This document shows positions 35,536 to 47,065 of a stretch of DNA of 64,000 bases, one piece after another. Every line of letters begins with the position of its first letter. Position 1 is the first letter of the stretch. The position numbers and the translations under genes were made by a program. The stretch covers positions 28,633,399 to 28,697,398 of the forward strand of contig CM063108.1 of the NCBI GenBank assembly GCA_031841125.1. Reading direction: 5' to 3'. The notes under the pieces were generated by a model. It saw nothing but the letters and a program-made list of their open reading frames with translations, was not told the origin of the DNA and made no database searches. Origin of the DNA: Acanthococcus lagerstroemiae. Its lineage: Eukaryota > Arthropoda > Insecta > Hemiptera > Eriococcidae.

Positions 35536-36340
35536 CTACTAACGCCCAACGGCATCTTTTTTTGAAATAAAGATTAGAGAGCGAGAGAGTACTGTGGAGA
35601 GATATCAGTGGTGCCAGGTTGTGTGTTATTGAGTCTACTCGCTATTCAAAACAAAAAAAAGTAAAAAATGTTTACTTAAAGAGCAATAATACTCAATTCT
35701 TAAGATGCGAGCCTTATTAAGCACACTTACGTTATTCAGCAAATAAAGATCAGACACTACGTAAAGCCGCAGATGAAAAAGAGACCAGAAAGATGAACTG
35801 CGGTTAACCTGAAGCTCCAATTCGTGATCCGTAGCTTCCAGGATACTGAAATCGCCCAAAAATGATCAAGAAAAACTAAGTCCCGCCAAAATTATTTGAC
35901 TCAAATTTATGGCCAAAAACATTTGAAACGAGATCAAACGAAAAATAAGACAAACTCCGAAGAAAATTTGATTAAAAGAACACTATAGAACCGATTTGGG
36001 CATCTTACTGACAAAAAAATTTATCAAGGCATCATGAGGGCCACACTCTTCTTTTTACGGGCAAAATTTACAACTGAAAATTGAAAATTAAAATTGGTTT
36101 TGATATTTTCGGCTGAAATTTCGCCAAGTTTTCTGAGTCAAAATGCAACAAAATCGCCCCACTTGTCGATCGTTTTTCGGGTTTTTCAAAATTGGTACGA
36201 GAAGTGTTCCGTCCGGACTGCAGCGAGTGCATTCGAAATCAAAAAGGAGAGCTTGTAGAAAAGCGAGTGTATTGATCGTAAAAAACAGGTTTGACCGAGA
36301 GTGCCAAAACATAAACACTAACTTGAACGTATGTCCTGAG
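35536..36340. other. Intronic DNA
   Basis: A/T-rich with a further CCTTATTAAG word near 35712, possibly another scrap of the element to the left. The 159-codon minus-strand frame at 36088-36567 crosses a MITE and has no recognisable domain. Confidence 0.35.
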
Positions 36341-36448
36341 CAGGGGCGGATCCAGGAAAAAATTTCAAGGGGTGTACGATATGATTCTTGTAGAAATATT
36401 TGAAAAACAGGATTTCGGGGGGGGGAGCCCTCCCCGGATTCGCCCCTG
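36341..36448. mobile_element. Tiny hAT-type MITE (108 bp)
   Basis: Inverted ends CAGGGGCGGATCCAGG and CCGGATTCGCCCCTG are flanked by an exact 8-bp duplication GTCCTGAG (36333-36340 and 36449-36456). CAG-initial ends and an 8-bp duplication are the hAT hallmark. The interior is non-coding with a G9 run at about 36417-36425. Confidence 0.85.
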
Positions 36449-36456
36449 GTCCTGAG

Positions 36457-38989
36457 CAACAGGACATACGCTGAAATCAAACTAAACTGATGTTCCACCT
36501 GGCCGGTCGAGGTAGAAAAGGAAAGTAAGTCACGAGAATCAGAAGAACGTGGTTCGGAAAAGGTCACGTATCGGATCTATAGGAATGCGGCAAACAAAAG
36601 ACGTTTGTGAGACGTTTGCATCGTGCTACACAGAAAGTAGCCAGACAGGACAATTTGTACAAAAATCTGCATTCGCGAGGAGAGGGTTGCCAAAATTCCA
36701 CCCCATCCGCAAATCTGGGTACCACCAAAGATGGCGAACTCGTGCAAAAGATACCTAATCGAATTTGGTGTCGCAATTTCAATTATTTATTGTACCTACT
36801 GAACTTCTTCTAGAACACGTGACCAGTCAAAACTGTATAATTAATCGCTTCATCGGCAACAGCCCGTTTTTCTTTTTCGTGTAGGAATTTCGCGGCGAAT
36901 TTAATTTCGCTTCGCGTCCGTGCTTTCACGCGTCCATCGCCAACGGGCTTCGAATAAAAGCTTTTCGCTCGAATTTTGGAGAAGAACCAAAAAGTTGCAC
37001 CGAAACAGGAGCGAGTGAGAGAGCGGGATGTTCAGCGAGAAAGAGAGCCGGGAGATACACGGCGAAGAAAAGAGACGAGAGAAAGGGTTCAGCCAGCGAA
37101 AGAGCGAGCGGCGTGAAAGATTTAAGGTTTTTTCGGGGGAGGCTGCTACCGCCGCCGCTCCCAAAAACGTGAGCTGCTCTGCTCGTTTCAGCTAGTTAAG
37201 TCGAAAACATAATTATGTCTATAATGGGAGGCATATTTTTAACGATATGCTTCATTTCCTCGAATTAAATTCGGTCGTTCGGCGAAAATTCATTTGTTTC
37301 GTTACGCTTTTGATTAATTTTTTTTCTCCTGCCTGCTCGGCAGGCCCCGGGTATACGAGCCGGCGAATTTTGTTTTTCCGAGAGTATTAACCCCGCGGAA
37401 ATAAGCATTTTCCGGGCAGAAAATTATACCGCCAGGCGAGTTAAAGTTTTTATATTCGATACGTCGAGTTTTTCACATAGTTAGCGGTGTACGGTCTTTC
37501 TCCAGGCTCTTTGTCATGATGGCAATCATAGTGAGGTTTTCAATAAATCTCAAGGAATATCTGATAAGCGGCTGGAAACATCATTACAAATTCGGAACTT
37601 CATGAAGAGGTCGGAATCCCCCAAAACGATCCGTATCTTCAGTTAGAAGATTTGGCAAAGGTCCGCCAAGAGTCGGAACTTTGTAAGGCGGCTCGGACTT
37701 TGAATTCTCTCGGATTTAAAGATTATAACTCTTTTCACAGATCCATACATATCGGGGTCGCTCTACGTCAGTTCGACCAGCTGTGGTGCTTAAACTCTTC
37801 TATTTTGACCAAACTGGCTAGGAAAAGGCTTCATCCCAGAGTATGTTTGAAAAATAGTTAAGCAAAAATTACTCGGTCTCGACTTTTCGATGTTCTTAAA
37901 ATATGGCTACTTTCAGAAATATACGATTGATCTTCGCGTATCGCGCATGACAGAATCTCTATCTTTAAAAAATATTCATCGGTTTGTATGTTACAGGTTG
38001 GCGCTTGAACCATAGAACCCGAAGAATCCGAATTTTTAGAATATGTTCGTATGGGCGTCAAAACAGCTTTCAGGTTTAGGCAGAAAATTATGTCCGAATC
38101 CCAATAGAACGGAGAATACAAAATTTTGCCTTCAGCAGCCTGCGCTAATTTCATTTCTGTTCAGAAATGTCGGGAAATGTGCCATGCTGGCCTTGTTCAT
38201 ACGTTCCTACAAAATGATTCAGTGACTGTAAGCGATCACCCCGCACAGGAAAACTTACGAGAGGTCAAAATATGGGAATTTGCAGAAGATTCCAAAAATA
38301 TTTTTAAATACCTAGTGTTTAAATCAATTATACGAAGAAATGATTAATTATTGACCAGAAATAATTCATCAATGGGCCAAATTTCAACTCCATAAGAGCC
38401 ACATAAGCCAAGAAATTCAACTTTTTTGAAAGAAGTTGAACCGTCTCTTCAAATTGGACGACTAATTTCTTGAAAACATCAATATCCTTAAATCACGAAA
38501 ATATTACGACAAAAATTGAAAAAAATAATCACTATTCAGTTTTAAGCGTGTTCTGACAAATGTAACGTTTTTGACAGCCAGAAACTCCCACTCTGTTCAT
38601 CTGTAGGCATGCGCATTGAACAGGGGGCACACAATGGGTTATTTGCGAAGAAAATGAGGTCAAAAATCAGATCGTCTTCTACTGACCATAGAAGTTGAAA
38701 CATTAGTACATTAAATACCTTACACGTGCAAATTTCACAACTCCCGCATTTATTATAATTATTGTACACCCTGGCCTTGAGCAGTTTTCGTATTTCCTTA
38801 ATTTGTTACTATGGATGGTAACGAAATGCTGGAGACACAGTTGAATGATGAAGATGCGTAAAGTAAGTAATCACGATCTACTGAGAATCCTCCAAAACTC
38901 GACTGTTTTAATTTCACAAGGTATTGAAAATAGGTACCAATCAAGTTTACAATTATAAGTAAAATTCGATGAAGCTACTGTGGCAGTAC
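36457..38989. other. Intronic DNA with a GA-rich CpG block at about 36.83-37.5 kb
   Basis: The block 36880-37190 has many GAGAGAG/GAGCGAG words and CpGs; GAGA-type motifs are common in insect regulatory DNA (known biology), but function here is only inferred. From 37500 to 38990 the sequence is A/T-rich with diverged repeat-like words and no recognisable gene. Confidence 0.4.
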
Positions 38990-39291
38990 AGGGAATAAGG
39001 CCCAACTTTGTCAATATGAGTACCAGCATATACTAGATAAAATTTCTGACAAGATGAGATCTTGCGGAACTCTTCAGCTTTAAAAATCGCCGAGATATAA
39101 ACGTTTCAAGTTGAGATTTCAAACGATCTGACTTTGAGAAAAACTTAATTTAAGAAAAGGTTCAAGAAAACGAAAACATACAAGTTCAAAAGAGGATATC
39201 TTTGAAACAAATAAAGCTAGAAAGCTCCACAAGATCTCATTTTGTCAGAAATTTTGTAAAGAATTTTGATGACAAAGTGGGGCCTTTCCAG
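38990..39291. repeat. Palindromic MITE-like repeat
   Basis: The left arm starts GGGAATAAGGCCCAACTTTGTC at about 38991; the right arm, read inverted from 39290, starts GGAAAGGCCCCACTTTGTC. Inside, AAATTTCTGACAAGATGAGATCTTG (left) pairs with its near copy in the right arm. Arms are about 100-110 bp with moderate divergence and a loop of about 80 bp. No coding potential and no clear target duplication. Confidence 0.7.
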
Positions 39292-39973
39292 AAAACGAAT
39301 ACAAAATGGAAGAGTTAAAAATTTCCAGTAACAACACAACTGAGTTGGGCAGGGGGCACAACAGAGATAAGGTGGGTTCACGTTTTTGTCTGTAATGGAC
39401 GAACGAAGGCAGGCAGAGAAAAATGGATAATGCAATCCGAAAGAGGAGGGTTTTCGTCACGAATCCCAATTTTGACAGTTTGACCTTAATTCATAAAAAT
39501 CGCCGTATTTCAAAAACCAGGATCAAAAATTGGAACCTTATTCCCTGCACTACCACATATAGTGTTATTGTCCGAAGTCTTACAAATAGAATAATGAGAG
39601 AATTATTTGCTCGAAGTTGCTCCAAAAATCATCTATGTCCAAAGATTTTTTCTGCCCATCATGCCAGAATTAGAATTCCCATGTTCCACTCATCTGTACG
39701 GCTTAAAAGGTAGGAGTTAGAAGAAAAATAGCAGCTAAAACGTATTTAGCTGACAAACCAATATATAGCGATACCAAAAATATTGAAATTGAACTTTCAA
39801 TTTCAACCCTTCTTCCCGCGTAGAGTTCGAGAAGTAAGTGGTTGGAGAGAAAACTAACTCAAACACGGATTCAGCCATTTAAAACATCTCAATTTCAATT
39901 GAAATTCGGTTAATTGTTCCATAATGTGAACTATCGCATTTCAACTACCTACGGTGCTCAATGGATAAGGATG
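39292..39973. other. Intronic DNA
   Basis: The open frame at 39423-39713 shows no known motif. The sequence is AT-rich with TTTCAATTTCAA words near 39790. Nothing else recognised. Confidence 0.35.
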
Positions 39974-39975
39974 TA

Positions 39976-40905
39976 CAAAGGCTGTCGCTAAGTTAACTGA
40001 GATTAAAATTCGTACGGCCCACCAACGCTACCTACCGGCGTGTCAACGCAGTAGGGAAATAATTTGGTTCATTAGCTATCGATTGAGACTACACCGAGCT
40101 CATTTGATTGAAAACTCGCTGTTCCAGACCAATTTGAAAGAAACCATATGCGTTGACCCCTCCAGATTTTCTAAAGATTTTTTTGAAGAAGGAAAAAAAG
40201 CATACGATTACAAATTTTTTTATTAATCATAATCTGCATTAACTACGCGACTATCTTTTTCAAAATAAGCGCCATTCATGGCTACACAGGCGTCCATTCG
40301 TTCTTGGCATTTATCGAACGTTTTCGCGTATTCTGCGGCTGGTAACGCGGAGAAAAATATCTGCGCCGCGGTGACGACTTCTAAAAAATCACCATTCATC
40401 CCCACACCCCGTATAGTCCTAATTCTCGCCCACTACGACTTTCGGTTATTTCCTCAACTGAAGGCAGCCTTACGCGGTCGTCAATTCAACACGAATCAAG
40501 AAGTCATCACCGCGGCACAGATGTTTTTCTCCTCGTTACCGGCGGGGGAATACGCGAGAACGTTCGATAAATGGCAAGAACGAATGGACGCCTGTGTAGC
40601 CATGAATAGCGCTTATTTTAAAAATGATATTCGTGTACTTGATGAAGGTGATGATTAATAAATAATTTTGTAATCGTATGCTTTTTTTCCTTCTTCAAAA
40701 AAATCTTTAAAAAACCTGGAGAGGTTCAACGCGTATGGTTTCTTTCAAATTGGTCTGGAACAGCGAGTTTTCAATCAAATGAGCTCGGCGTGGTCTCAAT
40801 CGATAGCTAATGAACCAAATTATTTCCCTGCTGTGTTGAAACGCCGATAGGTAGCGTTGGTGGGCCGTACGAATTTTAGTCTCAGTTACTTAGCGACAGC
40901 CTATG
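39976..40905 (+). mobile_element. Palindromic mariner derivative made of two inverted 3' ends
   Basis: A 930-bp element flanked by TA (39974-39975 and 40906-40907), with ends CAAAGGCTGTCGC and GCGACAGCCTATG. The arms (39976-40382 and about 40498-40905) are inverted copies of the same mariner 3' region, including transposase C-terminus, stop and 3' untranslated part. The plus arm reads HYDFRLFPQLKAALRGRQF and SLPAGEYARTFDKWQERMD; the minus arm (40405-40223) repeats the second of these. The central 115 bp (40383-40497) carries additional transposase code present only once. It has no catalytic DD-D region, so mobility would need a helper. Copy 4985-5587 has the centre inverted, as expected for the same element inserted the other way round. 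Confidence 0.9.
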
Positions 40906-40907
40906 TA

Positions 40908-41696
40908 ACGTACGTTGGAAATTAAATTTATAAAACCTCCAGTACAGTTTGAGGAGGGGAATAATCTAGAAAATTAATCAGCGATCTAGTAAATTCTAAT
41001 TTCAATCTAAATTTTGTTAAAGGTTCCAAAATCAAAGTTGGGGCATTTCAGTCCCTCTGATTTCCGAAGGGTAGAGACTAGAGGAAAAATAACTTTGAAG
41101 ATGAATTAAATGACCAGAAAATCTCCTACGTCAATATAAAATATGTCAGATATTTGATTTCTAGATTTCAACCACTTTATACAGAAGTTCAATGGCAGCC
41201 AAAATTGGAATTGAGGCATTTCAACACTGTGCTGTTCAAAGGATATAGGGATTAGGGGAAAACTGCATCAAAAATAGATTCCCTGCCCTGGAAAATTCCG
41301 TATACCTCGGAAATTTGAATCCCACTGACTTATTTCCTGTGTGGGCCAAAGCAGGCCATAACAAACTTTGGTAGGCCATATTCTCATATCTTTTTCCGAC
41401 TTTCAGGCCTCTGTGGAGGGTGGGTGCTATTACAGTATTTGAATCGCTATATTCCAATTATATGATCAAAAGCCGATTGTAGACATTATTATTATTTTTT
41501 GTTTACCATGTTTAACGTACACGTATATAATATTCAACGCTAATGTTACAATAACACTGTTCCACAAATATTAGGAACTTTATCTAAAATGTCAAAAAAT
41601 TATTAAACTCTCTACTCTACTGACGTCTGCTAAAAGAAAAGAAAAAAACAACAAAAAACTAGATAATAGTAATTATTTTACCAGTCTTAGTTTGGA
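40908..41696. other. Intronic DNA
   Basis: AT-rich with diverged repeat-like text (ATTTCAACAC..GTGC, GATATAGGGATTAG). No gene or clear element. Confidence 0.35.
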
Positions 41697-41945
41697 TTAG
41701 GTTTGATTCAGAAACGAGGACCTAATGCGGGAATATTTTAGGCTCTTTTTACAGACTTCTTCGGATAATAATAAATACAGCCTTGAAACAGATGTTTCAG
41801 TCCACCCACCGGGACATAGGCCTCCTTGATCAATTATTTTGATATGAGGGTTATAGTCTAATTCCTCTTGGTGACAAGCCGTTACTGGAGAAGGGTTATG
41901 AAAGAGTTTTCCTTCTCCGTGAGGGGTATGCAACCTGTATGGCAC
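41697..41945 (-). mobile_element. Possible LINE 3' tail
   Basis: On the minus strand about 41840-41770 reads GGAGGCCTATGTCCCGGTGG, encoding GGLCPGGWTE-like words, and then runs into a TTATTATTAT tract (41772-41762). A terminal GGCCTATG.CC..GTGG word followed by a short repeat tail is typical of RTE/jockey-type LINE 3' ends that I recall from insects. The preceding 83-codon frame is open but otherwise unrecognised. Confidence 0.3.
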
Positions 41946-42124
41946 ACCAGACTAGTCAGTAGACTAGAGGTGTGGTTAACCCAACTGCAGTCTTTTTGAA
42001 TTCCGGCGGAACAACTAAACTGAACTCCACCTCTTGCTACAATTGGTGTGGCTCGGTCAGATGTTAAAGTTTTTCATATTATAAACTTGTATTTTATTAT
42101 TTTCTTATCATATTTTAATCTTAA

Positions 42125-42205
42125 AAATTCGCTGTCCGTACTGAAATTCGAGCCCGCGTTCCGTGATATAGGAAGCAGCGTTCGAATCCACTCGGTCACC
42201 AAGCC
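42125..42205 (-). repeat. tRNA-like segment
   Basis: Read on the minus strand, GGTGACCGAGTGGATTCGAACGCTGC, then a short middle and GCGGGCTCGAATTTC, resemble box A and box B of a tRNA-derived SINE head in roughly correct spacing. Box B deviates and no body was matched elsewhere in the window. Confidence 0.3.
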
Positions 42206-42289
42206 ACCTTCTTTGGATAAATCGTATCTAAATACTGTGCAGTGGAAAATAACTCAACGTTGATTCGTTGACTCATGGTCGGACTACTG

Positions 42290-42520
42290 ACTGGTGACGG
42301 AGCCACATAAGATAGGAGTGGTGAAAAGCAGCTTTTGTAGGTACTAGGTACTACGGAGAAGAGGAAGAAACCTCGATTCACATCATATGTCAATGCCTAG
42401 CAATTGCCGGGACAAAACGCGAAGCACTGGGACTGGAGTAAGCACCCAAGGAAGTCAAAGAAATAGAACTCCGTAAAATTCTCACATTGGCTATAAAAGT
42501 GAGGCTACTGAGCTGATCCT
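42290..42520 (+). mobile_element. LINE C-terminal scrap
   Basis: After a frame change the plus strand reads YYGEEEETSIHIICQCLAIA, then GTKREALGL, which matches the conserved C-terminal tail of non-LTR retrotransposon polyproteins with RNase H (C..CGEEEET..HI.C.C.AL...R). Only about 60 codons remain. The start is not defined. Confidence 0.5.
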
Positions 42521-43758
42521 TAACAGCAACCAGAGGAAAAGTGCAATAGACGACAAAGTCTGGGCATTCGGCGCACACAGCACCACCTCACACAAATGTA
42601 ATGTAAAAGTTGTAATCTAAGAATCCAAAAATCACTAAAACGTTATCTAGTTGATTGTATCGTTGTTACTCTACACTGTGTTAAATAAAGGTATTATGAT
42701 AGTGTTATACACACTAAACCTGAAGAAATCAAGTAATATCTCTTATACCACTCGGACACATCTTTCTACAGCTTCAAAGTCAAGTCGACACCGGTCAATA
42801 TTACCCGCACGAGCTGAAATATTTACCACAGAGGCCTTAATCTGAAAGTTCTCCCGGAAATAATTAGAAGCTCGGAAAAAAGCGCCACCTTAATTACTAC
42901 ATTACGTATACGAATAGCGTGAATCAACAGCCGACAGACACCTCGCTGACCCATGCCGAATCCTAGAAAGACCTACGGATCCATTACTGCAAACCAAAAA
43001 GCGATCTGACTGCCGCTGTTTGGTCGACCCCAAAGATAGGAACATGATTCCCTATCGCGGGGCGCTCTCGTTAGTCGTGGTCGTTATTTTGGAAAGCTGA
43101 TGCACGCCACGAAAGGACGCGTATTTCGAAAACGAACTGGCAACCGAAAGACCATTAAGACACTGACACCGCTTGCTCGGGTGTCATTAACGATACCGCG
43201 CGACGACGAGTCTGTGAGAGAAGCGAATCGCGGCACCCGAGGCGAGGCAGAGACAAGAGGCGGCGAACGCGAGCGGAAAAGCCGAAGAAAAATTTCTATA
43301 CACACCGAGAGAGTATCCGCTCTTCGCCGCGAATTCCTTTAAATCGTATTATTTTGCGGCGAGCTTTTCACAACGTTATCAGGAAAGCCATAATTTGCGT
43401 TAAAATGACATATCGCATTACGTCAGCCCTCTTAACTCGACCTCACCCGGCTCTTCCGTTCCATCCAACATATTTCGTTCATAATTAATAGCTTCGCCTG
43501 TAATACAATATCTCATTATCCGTTAACCGCGCGAGCAAATTTAGTCTCTTTCGACCGCCAGGACTGAGGAGAGGAGCAGGTAATGATATAAACGGAAGAG
43601 GGAGCAAGAAAAAAAATCACGGGCGATCCGACGGGGCCAACCCTCGGATTCTCTTGAAGAATTGCTGGGTCGACCGTGACTACCAAGTTAAGTTCGGCAG
43701 AGGATAGTGACTCGAAATTGACACTCACGTAACGCTGGATAAAAAGCAACAGATCAGT
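42521..43758. other. Intronic DNA with a CpG-rich block at about 42.9-43.5 kb
   Basis: The block near 43080-43330 is rich in CG (CGCGACGACGAG, GGCGAACGCGAGCGG). I see no gene or splice-flanked frame. It could be single-copy host sequence with regulatory content; that is inference. Confidence 0.35.
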
Positions 43759-43759
43759 A

Positions 43760-43934
43760 TAGTTAGGGCACCAGCCAACAGCTGAGCACTGACATCCGCT
43801 ATTTTGAGTTGCTTGGTGCCCGACGATTCGCAATTCACTACGCGGAACGTTCTGCATATCGAATTGTGAATCGTCGGGCACCAAGCAACTCAAAATGGCG
43901 GATGTCGGCACTCTGGTGTTTTTAGGTGCTCTAG
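43760..43934. repeat. Palindromic MITE-like repeat
   Basis: The left arm GACATCCGCTATTTTGAGTTG through GCCCGACGATTCGCAATTC (43801-43835) is mirrored by the right arm (43862-43907) with few mismatches. The match continues outward more weakly to GGGCACC/GGTGCTC. TA lies on both sides (43758-43759, 43935-43936). The loop is about 25 bases. Non-coding; the long minus-strand frame running through it is not a gene. Confidence 0.65.
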
Positions 43935-44092
43935 TATGGTTAGCAGTTTCTTTTCCTTCCCCATCCGCCATCTCCGCCGCGAAGGTTGGCGATCCACTCT
44001 GCAATTGTGATCTTTGATACAGCAGACCGAAACAGTTCAATGGAAGACCAGCCAAGCTATCGTCTCAGATCCGCTGTTCACGAGTTCTGAGA

Positions 44093-44403
44093 GCGGCCAA
44101 TTGATCTCTTCTTTCCGTTTTCCTCCTCATGGGCCTTCTCGAATATAGACTCTGCGTTTCTTCACTCTTACCCATACTTTTGACAATCCTGGACCTAAAT
44201 ACTCTGTCTCTTAGTTCAGCGACATTAATCTTCTTCCTTGGCTCGTTCCTAACTCTAACAAAACGTTGCTGCATCTTTATTTTCACGATAACTGGGTTGT
44301 AATCCGAGTTAATGTCTGCTCCTGGATGAAAAAATTGACGGAAATCTGAATTGAATACGTTTAAGTTGAAAGAGGGCGTAAAGGAAGAAGTTAAAATTGT
44401 CAA
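44093..44403 (-). mobile_element. RTE-type LINE endonuclease fragment
   Basis: The minus-strand frame reads FRQFFHPGADINSDYNPVIV and VNVAELRD-like text (INVAELRDRVF). GAD..SD.N.V is the end of the apurinic-type endonuclease of RTE-like LINEs; the usual SDHN is SDYN here, losing the catalytic His. About 70 codons are recognisable. It is cut off on both sides. Confidence 0.65.
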
Positions 44404-46879
44404 AACCGCATTTCAAAGGGTAGAATGGTGTACGCACTCGGGAGGGGACTCTGTTGGAGATTTCACTACGGAACCACATAGTTCCATCGTTTGACTACTG
44501 ATGTTGATGGTTACCCGTCCCCGACTTCTTCTCATTAGTCTGCAGCAGAACTTCCAAAAAAATCCATTTTGCGTCCTTTTGCATAGACTTTTTTCCCTAC
44601 ACGGTTTTCACATAAATAATGACTTCTTTTGGTGTCTCAGTTTCCTTTTTATTATAAAAATGTCGAAGTCGAATTCAAATTTGATGAAAAATGATATAAT
44701 CATTATCAAAATGTCAAAATAAGGTCAAATTCTAATGGAAAAGATACAACAAATTGAATGCAAAAAAACTTTTAAAAATACGAAAACTTCAAATTTTTTA
44801 AATATTTTAGTGAGGCGAGGTAAACGGGAGATGACAGTGTAGCTACTTAACTACAACCTAACATCATAAAATCCAAAAGGGCGGGTTTTGAATTCCTGAG
44901 ATCCCTCTTCTTAACAGAAGAGGAAATAGGTTTTTTGAACTTCCTGTTAAAACGATTCAGAATTTGTTTCGTTGGTACAACTGAATCCAAATATTACCAG
45001 TAAGTTAATCATTGTATCAACCTTGAAAAGAAATACAGAATATCTTTGAAGAAAGTACCTTCAAGATTTCTGTTATCTATGTCTCAGTTCCTTGTCAAGT
45101 GAAGGTAGGCAAATAGATCAACATATTGTCAGATTAAGTTGCCTGCTACATCAGTCCAAGAAAGATCACTCACTTTATAACACCCATATAGTATAGAGCC
45201 GGGTTAACATGAGAGGGCCAAAGGTAATGAGAAACGAGAAGCAAGGAAAGAAAAAAACAGAAACAGAGATGGAAAAAAAAAAGAACCGAGATGAAAAAAA
45301 AAGGCTATGAAAGTTAGTCTTATTGCTCAGAAAATGTATCAAAAATTATTTGAAGGCTGGGTCCTACGTTTGATTCAGGTTAGTTTTAGTCCTGGGTCTA
45401 TTTTACTCACATTTGGTCACTCCTGGTCAGATTTGGTTATTTTTGGAGAGATTCGATCATTTTTGATAACATTTTGTCAAGTTCGGTTTTTGTTCCATTT
45501 AATGTATTCGAGGCGGACTTGATAAATGTTGGTTGATTTTGGTCATTTTTGAAATACTTTGTTCGAGATGTTTTTGATGTTTCGTATAGGGTGCTTTTGA
45601 CTTCTTTTGAACAGACTTCGTAAAATTTGGCTTAATGTGAACCGTCACGGTCACTTTTGATCGCATTTTGTCGTCTCTGATTGATTTTGGCCGTTCTTCA
45701 TCATAGTTGATTCAGGCTGTTCCTCCTAATTTCTGGTTTACGTTGGTTTTTGATTTGTTTTGCTGATCAGATTTTGCAAAATTTAGTCTGATGTAGACAG
45801 TTATGATTAATTTTAATTGTTTCTGATTAATTTTGACCGCTTTTCACTGTATTTAGTTTAGGTCATATTTAATAATTTTTGGTTTAGGTTGTTCCTTATT
45901 TGTTTTATAGCTTAGATTTGGTAAAATTTACCCTTAATGTGGACAGTTTTGGTCTATTGTGATCGGACTTGGTCTTTTCTGAAAATAATTCTAACCGTTT
46001 GTCTAGTTTGGTTTCATTCATTTTGATATATCCTGTTAATCTTTGGTAAAATCTCGTCCAGTTTGATTGGATGTGGCCACATTTGGTCCATTTTGGTCGA
46101 TTTGGTCGTTTCTGCTTGATTTTGTGCCCTTCTGGTCATTTCTGATCACGTTTGGCATCAACAGGTAGATTGACATTCGTGGTCAAGGGCGTTTGCCTTT
46201 AAGGGAACATCTAGAAAAAGGAAGTGAATGAAAAGAGGAAAAAATCAGAAAAGAAGAAGAAAGAAAAAGGAGATGATTTTCCCGAGAAAACTGAACTAAA
46301 ATTTTTTGAACGTGGAGGGATGCTTACAAATGATTAGCCTTAGAGCTCATTTAGCCTACATCCGGCCCCAGTTACTGAAAGGACAGACCAAAGGGTACCA
46401 CAATCGGTTACATTGAAAACGTATACCCAATGCTATTCATCAATTTAGCCTAGGCCGTAGATGGAAGCTGGTGCAAGGGAGATCCCTCGGGTCCTGTTAG
46501 GAATTTTCGAGCACAAGATGTTCAAGTCACATTTGTCTGCAAAATTGTCATCTTTGAATTCGTCTTCTTCGAGAAGACGCTGTTCTGCCACTTCAGAATA
46601 TAAGATTCAGTTAAATAATTTTCGGTCTTACCGTTACATCTTCAGTTAAGCATTTCAATCAAGCTTTCTACATGACCATATTGTACTTGAAACACTTACC
46701 TATAACAAAGAAAATTACAAACCATTAATATAGGTAGACAAATAATACATAAATATTTATGATTGAAAAAAGAGAATTATATATTTGTCAGATAGTTTAG
46801 CTTTCAGCTTCCAATAGGTACTTTTCCAGATTAACCAGAAAACCATGCTCTCCAATCCTAGAAAGCATTGCTTTAGTAT
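44404..46879. other. Intronic DNA including a T/G-rich repeat tract
   Basis: Contains the tract at 45360-46165 (listed separately), A-rich stretches at 45240-45305 and 46200-46280, and otherwise nothing recognised. Confidence 0.35.
45360..46165 (+). repeat. Decayed TTTTGGTC minisatellite-like tract
   Basis: Over 800 bp the words TTTGGTCA, TTTTGATC, TTTTGGTC, ATTTCTGATCA and GTTTGGTTT recur irregularly with T/G bias on the plus strand. Local examples are at 45412-45445 and 46065-46150. The unit is roughly 11-13 bases but is too decayed to define. Confidence 0.6.
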
Positions 46880-47065
46880 ACAACCCCTGACTATACCGAT
46901 CAGCACTTGAGTGGGCATTACTTTTGAAATGGCCCTCGTAAATCACCAGGGACAAATTTTGTTTACTCCAACCCCACCCAAAAAACGGAAATTATGATTG
47001 GGGACTTCAACAGCCACAGCACAAGATGGAATTACGAGAAAACTGATCCAAACGGCATCCTGGTA
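46880..47065 (+). mobile_element. Jockey-like LINE, 5' part (interrupted by MULE)
   Basis: Reads KTEIMIGDFNSHSTRWNYEK, then TDPNGILV, the endonuclease GDFNSH region. It stops exactly at the MULE insertion (47066) and resumes at 49236 as ILVEDWAERNG. The start of the LINE is not defined; upstream code is frame-shifted. Together with 49236-50185 it is one truncated, broken element. Confidence 0.8.

Noticed and set aside
43516..44055. 179-codon minus-strand frame
   Set aside because: It crosses a palindromic MITE; the translation on either side is unrelated to any family I know.
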